Shown here: positions 1-6,451 of the stretch, one piece after another
Layout of the letters: every line of letters starts with the position of its first letter
How positions within the stretch are numbered: position 1 is the stretch's first letter
NCBI GenBank assembly: GCA_903933765.1
Contig: CAIZLI010000306.1
Span: 1 to 7,222, forward strand
From: an uncultured Bacteroidota bacterium
Lineage (GTDB): Bacteria; Bacteroidota; Bacteroidia; Chitinophagales; Chitinophagaceae
Length of the DNA stretch: 7,222 bases
Reading direction: 5' to 3'
Program-made: the position numbers and the translations under genes
Notes under the pieces: generated by a model
The model's database searches: none
What the model saw: only the letters and a program-made list of their open reading frames with translations
Told to the model about the DNA's origin: nothing

Positions 1-1
1 G

Positions 2-553
2 ATCACTTTTATTGCTGCAGTTCACTACTACTACATGCGTAGCTATTATGCTGAAACGCATGATTCTCCAACCTTCTTCCGTTACGTAGATTGGTTGTTA
101 ACTGTGCCTTTGATGTGCGTTGAGTTCTACTTGATCACAAAAAAAGCTGGTGGTCCAACAAGTTTATTATGGAAAATGATCTTGGCTTCTGTTGTAATGT
201 TGGTAACAGGTTACATGGGCGAAGCTGGATTAGGTAATGCTACAGTTTGGGGTACAGTAAGTGCGCTTGCATACTTCTACATTGTGTATGAAGTATGGAT
301 GGGCGATGTTAAGAAATTAGCAACAAGTGCTGGTTCAGCGGTTGCTTCTGCTAACAAAGCATTAGGTTGGTTCATTTTAGTTGGTTGGGCTATCTATCCA
401 TTAGGATATTTAATCGGAACAGCTGAAGGACAATGGTATGCTGGATTTGCAAATATCGGCTTGGATATGAACATTATCTACAACATCGGTGATGCTGTAA
501 ATAAAATCGGATTCGGTCTTGTTATATATGCATTGAGCAGAAAAGCTGCTTAA
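2..553 (+). CDS. Proteorhodopsin-type light-driven proton pump, 5' end cut by window
   Basis: Integral membrane retinal protein that pumps protons outward in light. The frame is open from base 2 and ends at TAA 551-553; the N-terminus with helix A and the start of helix B lies outside the window, so the ATG at 35 is internal. Aligned by eye to green proteorhodopsin, the following are conserved: His75 (23-25, H-Y-Y-Y-M-R), Arg94 and Asp97 in RYVDWLLTVPL (Asp at 89-91), Thr101, donor Glu108 (E of MCVEFYLI), Asp227 (491-493) and Schiff-base Lys231 (503-505, D-A-V-N-K). The spectral-tuning position 105 is Met (113-115), which predicts green absorption. GYMGEAG follows helix D. Helix E contains VWGTVS, whose Gly (251-253) matches Gly178 of Gloeobacter rhodopsin and Gly156 of xanthorhodopsin, residues that make room for a carotenoid antenna. 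The next gene encodes the retinal-forming enzyme. Family call is firm; antenna binding is inference. Confidence 0.96.
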   Translation: MTFIAAVHYYYMRSYYAETHDSPTFFRYVDWLLTVPLMCVEFYLITKKAGGPTSLLWKMILASVVMLVTGYMGEAGLGNATVWGTVSALAYFYIVYEVWMGDVKKLATSAGSAVASANKALGWFILVGWAIYPLGYLIGTAEGQWYAGFANIGLDMNIIYNIGDAVNKIGFGLVIYALSRKAA

Positions 554-569
554 TTCATCCTATCTTTAA

Positions 570-599
570 GGGGCGAGTGCATAACTCGCCCCTTTTTTT
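570..599 (+). terminator. Intrinsic terminator after the rhodopsin gene
   Basis: A perfect 8-bp GC-rich stem (GGGGCGAG 570-577 with CTCGCCCC 585-592) encloses a 7-base loop (578-584) and is followed by seven T (593-599). AA at 568-569 can extend the stem by pairing with the first two T. It starts 16 bases after the rhodopsin stop codon and ends just before the blh start codon at 611, so it should end most rhodopsin transcripts and leave blh to read-through or to a promoter not recognised here. Confidence 0.93.
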
Positions 600-610
600 A
601 TGCCTACTAT

Positions 611-1531
611 ATGCAAATAAAGCTCAGACAACTACTTTTGGTCATCGGATTTGGTTTAGCCTTATTACATGCCTATTTTCCATTATCAACGAACCAGCAA
701 TTAGTGGTCTTATTTGTCACCTTATTTACATTGGGGATTCCACACGGGGCATTAGACTTTTATATAGATCAAAGCATTAATATAGGGGCTGATAAAAAAC
801 ACGGTTATGTGTTTTTATTCAAATACCTGATGAATATGTTGGTCTATGGTTTGGTTTGGTATTTTCTGCCAACCATTGCCATCCTTATATTCATTGGATT
901 AACAGCATTTCATTTTGGGGAAATAGACTGGGTAGGCAAAAGCTATAACGGGATGCATAAATTATGTTATAGTATTCTAGGACTTAGCTGGATCTTATTT
1001 CTACTTAGTAAAAACATTCATACAGCGATAGATGTATTTGTATTACTAGGACAATCCAAAATGCAGGCAAACGAGTATATCCATTATGCAAATATCGTAT
1101 TGCCCATTTCTCAGGCGACACTTGTGGGGATTCATATCATCTTATTCTTTGCCCATAAATATTTTTTTTCAGACACCAAGCAATTATTTTTTGCAGTCAT
1201 GCAAATTGGCTGCTTAACGATTTTAAATATGCTCTTACCACTTTGGTTGTGCTTTAGTTTTTATTTTGGACTATGGCATTCTATTTTATCTTTTGATAAA
1301 ATAAGACAAGAGTTTGAAATGGAAAACAGTTTTGCTGGATGGAAAAAATTACTCACTAAGGCCATACCCTATGCTGTAGTTGCATGGACAGGTATTATTG
1401 TATTTATATATTTTTCTTTGGAGGCCTGGAGTATCAAAGAAGTCATGCCACTTTTATTTATTGGCATTGCAGTGCTTGCCCTACCTCACTTACAAGTGTT
1501 TACAAAAATTAAATTAGATCCTTCAAAATAG
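611..1531 (+). CDS. blh: Brp/Blh family beta-carotene 15,15'-dioxygenase (retinal synthesis)
   Basis: Membrane enzyme that splits beta-carotene into two molecules of all-trans-retinal, the chromophore of the rhodopsin encoded just upstream. The 306-residue length is normal for the family. Hydrophobic segments cover most of the protein (about residues 8-22, 28-42, 66-100, 118-133, 164-181, 192-222, 250-270 and 279-292). Conserved histidine motifs are visible: IPHGALDF (His45), FHFGEIDW (His101), LWHSILSF (His223) and LPHLQVF (His293), expected to include the iron ligands. Position 227, four residues after His223, is Ser rather than the His I recall from the marine bacterium 66A03 enzyme. ATG 611 is the only sensible start, since the next in-frame Met is residue 74; no Shine-Dalgarno is visible because the upstream terminator occupies that stretch. 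No carotenoid (crt) genes are present in the window. Confidence 0.93.
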   Translation: MQIKLRQLLLVIGFGLALLHAYFPLSTNQQLVVLFVTLFTLGIPHGALDFYIDQSINIGADKKHGYVFLFKYLMNMLVYGLVWYFLPTIAILIFIGLTAFHFGEIDWVGKSYNGMHKLCYSILGLSWILFLLSKNIHTAIDVFVLLGQSKMQANEYIHYANIVLPISQATLVGIHIILFFAHKYFFSDTKQLFFAVMQIGCLTILNMLLPLWLCFSFYFGLWHSILSFDKIRQEFEMENSFAGWKKLLTKAIPYAVVAWTGIIVFIYFSLEAWSIKEVMPLLFIGIAVLALPHLQVFTKIKLDPSK

Positions 1532-1603
1532 AGGACAAGCTTTGTAATACTGAGGAAATAAGATTATCTTAGAATTGAATTAATACAATCTCAAATACCA
1601 ACT

Positions 1604-2299
1604 ATGTTATTTAAAACATTTTCAAAAAAATGCCTGCTTGTAGGATTAGTCCTTTTAACACAATTTGCTTATAGCCAAACAGGTGGCCAAAATAATATGG
1701 CTGCTAGAATTTTGAATGCAGATTATTTAAATAAAACGGGTGATGCTTTAAGTGACGTAAAGGGTAGTCCTTTTTTACAAGACAGTTGGCAGAAAGCTTA
1801 TTTATATTTAAACGGTGGGGGGAAAGTGTTTGTTGAGAAAATGAAACTCAATGGCTATACAGGAGAAGTACATTATATAGATGATAAAGGCGCTGAATTA
1901 GCCACATTGGAGGGGTCAATTACAACGATTGATTTATTAAATCCAAAAGATACGACACAAGTTATCCGCAGTTATCAAGCGTATGCAGACCCCAATAAAA
2001 AGAATCAAATTTTGTTTTACGAACTACATAATAAAGGTGCGTTTCAAATAGTGAGCAGGCTTGAGAAATTTATTTTTACAGAAAACTATGACCCCTTAAA
2101 AGGAAAAACAGAACAGTATTTTAAAGTCAATACAGTTTATGGAATTGCAACAAAGGGAATTTTATCTCCAATTGCTGAAATTAGCTACGCCTCTGTGACC
2201 AATGCCCACCCTGCTTTATTACAAAAAGCTGCGTCGGCTAAAAAAATCAAATTAAGGTCAATCAATGACGTAGTTCTATTTTTAAAGGAACTCAATTAG
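1604..2299 (+). CDS. Secreted protein of unknown function
   Basis: I do not recognise a named family. The 231-residue product begins with a clear signal peptide: positively charged residues (K4, K8, K9), a hydrophobic core at about 11-20, and a likely signal peptidase I site after FAYS (residues 21-24), leaving a mature protein starting QTGG. There is no lipobox cysteine and no later transmembrane segment, so the product should be periplasmic or exported. The mature part is mixed alpha/beta in character, with repeated short turns (LNGGGK, DDKGAE, NPKDTT) and a lysine-rich C-terminus. It lies 72 bases after blh on the same strand and has a spacer long enough for its own promoter, though I find no convincing one. 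It converges with the SGNH hydrolase gene, one base separating the stop codons. Confidence 0.82.
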   Translation: MLFKTFSKKCLLVGLVLLTQFAYSQTGGQNNMAARILNADYLNKTGDALSDVKGSPFLQDSWQKAYLYLNGGGKVFVEKMKLNGYTGEVHYIDDKGAELATLEGSITTIDLLNPKDTTQVIRSYQAYADPNKKNQILFYELHNKGAFQIVSRLEKFIFTENYDPLKGKTEQYFKVNTVYGIATKGILSPIAEISYASVTNAHPALLQKAASAKKIKLRSINDVVLFLKELN

Positions 2300-2352
2300 G
2301 CTATTTGCTGATCAAATAAGGGGCAATGGCCTTCTGCCAAATCAAATAGCCT
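2298..2352. repeat. 10-bp inverted repeat at a convergent gene junction
   Basis: AGGCTATTTG (2298-2307) is repeated in perfect inverted orientation as CAAATAGCCT (2343-2352), with 35 bases between the arms. The left arm overlaps the stop codons of both converging genes. The interior contains a second short complement, GGCA 2322-2325 with TGCC 2334-2337. No T-run follows on either strand, so it is not a standard intrinsic terminator. It could still fold in both transcripts and block run-on or protect 3' ends. Function is inferred. Confidence 0.45.
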
Positions 2353-2990
2353 TTCGGATTCATATGTAATTTGTCAGCTATAAAAATATCTTTTAGCACT
2401 TCTTTATTTTCATCTAACATTAAAGTGTGTATATCTAGATATTGTATGTTTTTTTGCGTAGCAATATAAGCTTCGATTAGCTTATTCGCTTCTATAAATT
2501 TTGACTCTAAATGCCATCTAGCAACACTTGGTTTAATAGAAACAAAAATGATCTTGGTAGCACTAGGTAATTTTTTTAATAAAATAGTGTGCAATGTTTT
2601 AAATCTATCTAACACGGTTGCAGGGCTTACAGTATCTACAACTGCCATATCATTTTCGCCACAATAAATAAATACTTGATTAGGTTGGTACTTAATAATT
2701 GCCTCATCGGCATAAAAAATTAAATCAAGCAAAGCAGCTCCACCAAAGCCTCTATTGATAATTGGATAACCTGGGAAATACATTGCAATGTCTTTCCACT
2801 TTGTAAAGGAGGAGCTTCCAGCAAATACGATTTGCCCCTTGGGCGGCATGACAATACTGTCCGATTTTTGAAATTGTACAATTTCTTGCTTAAAAGGTTG
2901 TGCTTGAACTGTCGAATCAGACTGGCCAATACAAAATGTAAAAGATAAAATACATGCTACTTTAAAAACGGCTTTATGTAAATAGTTCAT
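2301..2990 (-). CDS. Secreted SGNH/GDSL-type hydrolase (esterase/lipase family)
   Basis: Exported hydrolase of 229 residues, expected to act on ester bonds of lipids, acylated sugars or similar substrates; the real substrate cannot be read from the sequence. A signal peptide covers about residues 1-22. The catalytic blocks are all present: block I VFAGSSS (56-61, nucleophile probably Ser60, replacing the usual GDS), block II NRGFGG (79-84, Gly oxyanion residue), block III YCGENDM (109-115, Asn113) and block V DKLHMNPKGY (206-215, Asp206 and His209). This arrangement is typical of the SGNH subgroup with GSSS in place of GDSL. It starts 9 bases after the stop of the AAA+ ATPase gene on the same strand, so it is probably the last gene of that operon. 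Its link to the ATPase pair may be functional or only positional. Confidence 0.92.
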   Translation of the reverse strand: MNYLHKAVFKVACILSFTFCIGQSDSTVQAQPFKQEIVQFQKSDSIVMPPKGQIVFAGSSSFTKWKDIAMYFPGYPIINRGFGGAALLDLIFYADEAIIKYQPNQVFIYCGENDMAVVDTVSPATVLDRFKTLHTILLKKLPSATKIIFVSIKPSVARWHLESKFIEANKLIEAYIATQKNIQYLDIHTLMLDENKEVLKDIFIADKLHMNPKGYLIWQKAIAPYLISK

Positions 2991-2999
2991 GCCCTATGT

Positions 3000-4619
3000 T
3001 TATTGGTAATCCGATTCATTGTAATCTTCCTCGCCAAAGCTGTCCAGATTCATCATACTGCTCATTAAATCATTGAATTCAATCTTGCCATCAATCATTT
3101 TTTTATTGATCAATGAGAATGCAGCTAAACCATGTAAAACAAACTCCATCAACAAAGCACTTTCTTTTTCATTGGCTTGTGGGTAGTATTTTTTTACTAA
3201 ACCAAATAAGCCATCCACCTTATATAAAGCAACTACTTTATCAGCATCTTTCATATCCAACATTAGATTCAAGTGATTACCTCCGTCAAACCAACTTGTT
3301 ATGGCCTTGTATGGGTTATCAAGGGCTTTCTCCTCTCCCTTTTTATTGATCATTTTCTTTTTCTTCAACAATTCAGGATTCGGGAAGTATTCAATAAACT
3401 GTGTACGAATGGATTTATTCAATAAATTCAAAGCGACTTCATAGGGACCCTCTTGTTCGCCTTCGTAAACCAATTCAATCTTGCCAGTAATAGAAGGGAT
3501 GATGCCCATTAAATCACTGATCCAAACATAAGTATGTTTTTCATTGTGGATAATCGCACGGCGCTCTGCTGAGCTAATGGCATTTTCAAATGCGGCAATG
3601 GTTAAACGCGCACTCACACCACTTTTCTTGTCTACAAATTCATTCGATCTTGCTTCAAAAGAAACTTGTTCAATCAAACGCTTAATCAAATCGCTAATAT
3701 CCACTCTTTGTTTTTGTGCTTCTAAAATGTCTGCCTCTTGTTCAGTGATCGCCAATGAGGTTTCTAAGGTTTTTGGATAATGCGTTAATATTTGACTTTC
3801 AATTCTGTCTTTTAATGGGGTAACAATACTACCTCTATTGGTATAATCTTCTGGGTTCGCAGTAAAAACAAATAAAATATCCAAAGGCATGCGCAATTTA
3901 AAGCCACGTATTTGAATATCGCCTTCTTGTAAGATATTAAATAAAGACACCTGGATCCTTGCTTGTAAATCTGGTAATTCATTGATCACAAAAATGCAAC
4001 GATTGCTTCTTGGAATTATTCCATAGTGAATAACTTTTTCGTCAGAAAAACTCAATTTTAAATTCGCTGCTTTGATTGGATCAATGTCACCAATTAAATC
4101 TGCGACACTTACATCGGGTGTGGCTAATTTTTCTCCATAACGTTCAGATCTGTGAAGCCAATGTATTGGGGTGTCGTCTCCGTGTTCTGCAATCAAGTCT
4201 TTTGCAAACTTGCTCAAGGGTTTCAATGGATCATCATTCACTTCACTGCCCATAATCACAGGAATGTATTCGTCTAACAAGTCGGTCATCTGACGTGCCA
4301 TTCTTGTTTTTGCTTGTCCACGTAATCCTAAAAATAAAATATTATGTCTGCTTAATAGGGCACGCTCTGTGTCTGGTATAACAGTGTCTTCATAACCCAA
4401 AATACCTGTGAAAGGGTTTTCTTTATTTTGCAAACAACCTATCAAATTATCACGTACTTCATCCTTAATAGACTTAGACTGATAACCAGATTGAATCAAT
4501 TGTCCAAGGGTATTGATTTTTTCAATGCCCGCTAATTTCTTAGTTTCAGAATATTTTTTATTCGCCACTTCTTTTTTCATTTTAATATACTGTTTTTCGC
4601 TTTCCGCTTTCAAAATCAT
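3000..4619 (-). CDS. MoxR/Mg-chelatase ChlI-like AAA+ ATPase
   Basis: Cytoplasmic AAA+ ATPase that probably remodels a client protein together with the vWA protein encoded just upstream. In the 539-residue form, Walker A is GLRGQAKT (98-105), followed by a long ChlI-type insert with TPDVSVADLIGDIDP (167-181). Walker B is CIFVINEL (208-215), having Asn213 before the catalytic Glu214 where most AAA+ proteins have Asp. Sensor 1 is FTANPEDYTNRG (252-263), the likely arginine finger is Arg272 in LKDRI, and sensor 2 is Arg338 in SARLT. The C-terminal 160 residues are helical and end in an acidic tail. I recall the NE Walker B as usual in the Bacteroidota relatives, which are often labelled magnesium chelatase. 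The start at 4619 overlaps the vWA gene by 38 bases and has AGGAAG 11 bases upstream; ATG 4580, one base after the vWA stop, is an equally good start (526 residues). Confidence 0.92.
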   Translation of the reverse strand: MILKAESEKQYIKMKKEVANKKYSETKKLAGIEKINTLGQLIQSGYQSKSIKDEVRDNLIGCLQNKENPFTGILGYEDTVIPDTERALLSRHNILFLGLRGQAKTRMARQMTDLLDEYIPVIMGSEVNDDPLKPLSKFAKDLIAEHGDDTPIHWLHRSERYGEKLATPDVSVADLIGDIDPIKAANLKLSFSDEKVIHYGIIPRSNRCIFVINELPDLQARIQVSLFNILQEGDIQIRGFKLRMPLDILFVFTANPEDYTNRGSIVTPLKDRIESQILTHYPKTLETSLAITEQEADILEAQKQRVDISDLIKRLIEQVSFEARSNEFVDKKSGVSARLTIAAFENAISSAERRAIIHNEKHTYVWISDLMGIIPSITGKIELVYEGEQEGPYEVALNLLNKSIRTQFIEYFPNPELLKKKKMINKKGEEKALDNPYKAITSWFDGGNHLNLMLDMKDADKVVALYKVDGLFGLVKKYYPQANEKESALLMEFVLHGLAAFSLINKKMIDGKIEFNDLMSSMMNLDSFGEEDYNESDYQ

Positions 4620-5679
4620 TGAATATAAAACTTCCTAGTTTATCTAAAGATGCGAAAAATGCTTTACCATGATTCATCTCTGTAAACTCTTCTACAAATT
4701 TTTGCAAATAAGGATCAGATGCAATCATGAAAGTTGTTACTGGAATTTTTAACTTCTTACACTGCGCTGCCAAATTTAAACAACGATTCACTACTTTTCG
4801 ATCTAATCCAAAACTATTCTTATAGTATTTCGAACCAATCTTTAAACAGGTTGGCTTGCCATCGGTAATCATAAAAATTTGTTTGTTTGGATTTTTACGA
4901 CGACGCAATAGGTCCATTGCTAATTCTAATCCTGCAACCGTATTGGTATGATAAGGGCCTACTTGTAAATAGGGAAGGTCTTTAATTTCAATACTCCATG
5001 CATCGTTACCAAATACGACAATATCGATGGTGTCTTTAGGATATTTAGTGATGATTAATTCACACAAAGCCATCGCCACTTTTTTTGCAGGGGTGATGCG
5101 GTCTTCGCCATATAAAATCATGGAATGAGAAATATCTATCATCAACACAGTAGAAGTCTGAGTTTTAAAATCACTTTCACGAATGAGTAAATCATTTTCT
5201 TCCATTGTGAAATTATCTACCCCGTGATTGATTTGTGCATTGCGGATGCTTTCTGTAAAATCTACCTGATCAATATTGTCGCCAAATTGATATGCCCTTG
5301 TATCTGGACTTAGTTCAGCGCTGGGTCCTGTTTTATTGGTTTGATGATTGCCTTTACTGCCTTTTTTAAGCTTACCGAATATGTCTTCTAGGCTCTTTTT
5401 ACGGATCGTCTGCTCTGTTTTGGAAGTTATTTTAAAAGTCCCGTCTGGTCCATGCTCCTTTAAGTAGCCGTTTTCCTTTAGATCTTCGATGAAATCACCC
5501 ATCCCATAGTCGTCATTGGTGAATTTATGCTTTCGGTCTAATTGATTGAGCCAGTCTAAGGCTTCCGTAGCATCCCCATTGGTATAATTCAATAGTTCGG
5601 TAAACAGGTCGAGCATTTGCTCGAACATGGTTTTATTGTTTTCGCCGGCCTTAAATGGGGTAAATTGGAATCCGATCAT
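4582..5679 (-). CDS. vWA (MIDAS) domain protein, partner of the AAA+ ATPase
   Basis: Cytoplasmic protein of 365 residues whose C-terminal half is a von Willebrand factor A domain. The metal site is complete: DISHS (182-186), Thr245 in YHTNT, and Asp273 in MITDGKP. The N-terminal part is helical, including FEQMLDLFTELLNYTNGDA (19-37) and a DYGMGDFIEDL segment (57-67). A low-complexity basic linker follows (about 103-117), then the DTRAYQFGDNIDQVDF region. There is no signal peptide or membrane anchor, unlike BatA/BatB-type vWA proteins. It is the first gene of the minus-strand operon and overlaps the AAA+ gene, the usual layout of MoxR-vWA pairs such as RavA-ViaA, NorQ-NorD and CbbQ-CbbO. In those systems the vWA protein brings the ATPase ring to its target. 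The target here is unknown. ATG 5679 has no visible Shine-Dalgarno; Met18 is a weaker alternative. Confidence 0.92.
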   Translation of the reverse strand: MIGFQFTPFKAGENNKTMFEQMLDLFTELLNYTNGDATEALDWLNQLDRKHKFTNDDYGMGDFIEDLKENGYLKEHGPDGTFKITSKTEQTIRKKSLEDIFGKLKKGSKGNHQTNKTGPSAELSPDTRAYQFGDNIDQVDFTESIRNAQINHGVDNFTMEENDLLIRESDFKTQTSTVLMIDISHSMILYGEDRITPAKKVAMALCELIITKYPKDTIDIVVFGNDAWSIEIKDLPYLQVGPYHTNTVAGLELAMDLLRRRKNPNKQIFMITDGKPTCLKIGSKYYKNSFGLDRKVVNRCLNLAAQCKKLKIPVTTFMIASDPYLQKFVEEFTEMNHGKAFFASLDKLGSFIFNDFESGKRKTVY

Positions 5680-5899
5680 AAGGACAACAAATTAGCTATT
5701 TTATAGTCAAAATGATTACGAATTGGGGTTTTTTTGCTTAAAATTGGCAAAAAATGGTCAAAATTAACAAATTAAACTATGGCTTACTTTAAGACCTAAT
5801 CCTAATAAGAATGGGTACAATTTGAAACTTTTATAAATCAAATTATATATTCTTAATTCGCGATTTGTGAATTTATTAGAAAAAATATATCTTTATCTC
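5680..5899. promoter_or_regulatory. Divergent AT-rich spacer, probable promoters on both strands
   Basis: This spacer separates the divergent vWA operon and winged-helix gene and must hold at least the operon promoter. It is very AT-rich. The octamer GTCAAAAT occurs at 5706-5713 and 5757-5764, 51 bases apart, and a run of A-tracts near 10-11 base spacing lies at about 5740-5770, which could bend DNA or bind a regulator. I find no exact TAnnTTTG box on either strand, and no RNA gene or small coding region. Confidence 0.4.
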
Positions 5900-6436
5900 A
5901 TGAAATCACATAAAGGCATGCGACCACAAGATATCGTGGTGCTCCTGAAAATTTTTAGTCTAGGGGAGCAAGAATGGCGGAGCAAAGACCTCTCGAGTAG
6001 CTTATTCATCAGTCAGTCAGAGGTTTCGGAATCCTTGAACCGATCTTTATATGCCGGATTGATTGGTGTAGATAAGAAAACCATTCAGAAATCGGCCCTT
6101 TTTGGTTTATTGGTATATGGACTTAGGTATATGTTTCCCGTCCAGGCCGGAACCCTAGCAAGAGGCATCCCAACTGCTGCATCTGCTCCAATATTAAAGG
6201 ATGACTTACCAAATGAAACAAGTTTGGTTTGGCCTGATCCAACAATGGAAACCAGGGGTTTATTGATTGAGCCACTTTATGCTAATGTAGTAGAGGCTGT
6301 CAAATTGGACGCAGTCTTATATGAACTACTAGCCTTAGCAGAAACATTCAGGGTAGGTAATGAAAAGCAAGTAGCTAGAGCTAAGGAGTTACTCAGTAAT
6401 ATTTTTGGACAAGGGGATGATTATATTAGTTGCTAG
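5900..6436 (+). CDS. Winged-helix (MarR-like) DNA-binding protein of a conserved uncharacterised family
   Basis: Probable transcription regulator of 178 residues from ATG 5900. The N-terminal part (from MRPQDIVVLLKIFSLG) leads into a helix-turn-helix: KDLSSSLFISQSEVSESLNR, then the second-helix end LYAGLIG, at about residues 29-56 of this start. The C-terminal half carries a distinctive set of motifs: VYGLRYMFP, GTLARGIPTAASAP, LVWPDP, RGLLIEPLY and LYELLALAETFRVG. I recall these from a family found in several phyla and usually labelled only as a winged-helix or MarR-like protein, so this is more than a generic HTH protein. A GTG at 5867 would add 11 residues in frame; I prefer 5900 because the remembered relatives start close to the M-x-P-Q-D segment. 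ATG 5918 is also possible. It stands alone on its strand, divergent from the vWA operon. Target and ligand are unknown. Confidence 0.83.
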   Translation: MKSHKGMRPQDIVVLLKIFSLGEQEWRSKDLSSSLFISQSEVSESLNRSLYAGLIGVDKKTIQKSALFGLLVYGLRYMFPVQAGTLARGIPTAASAPILKDDLPNETSLVWPDPTMETRGLLIEPLYANVVEAVKLDAVLYELLALAETFRVGNEKQVARAKELLSNIFGQGDDYISC

Positions 6437-6451
6437 GTAGTTACAAGGACC

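Noticed and set aside
577..780. Short + strand reading frame starting in the terminator loop region
   Set aside because: It overlaps the well-supported blh gene in another frame and has no recognisable protein features.
1532..1603. Promoter or terminator between blh and the secreted protein gene
   Set aside because: The only hairpin (ACAA...TTGT around AAGCTTTG) is very weak, and no TAnnTTTG box with a -33 partner was found.
3113..3780. Two 78-codon frames antisense to the AAA+ gene
   Set aside because: They are reverse-strand shadows of a conserved coding region, with no signal, motif or ribosome site of their own.
3000..5679. Bacteriochlorophyll magnesium chelatase subunits I and D
   Set aside because: The vWA protein lacks the ATPase-like domain of ChlD, no ChlH is present, and the ATPase Walker B differs; a MoxR-vWA pair fits better.
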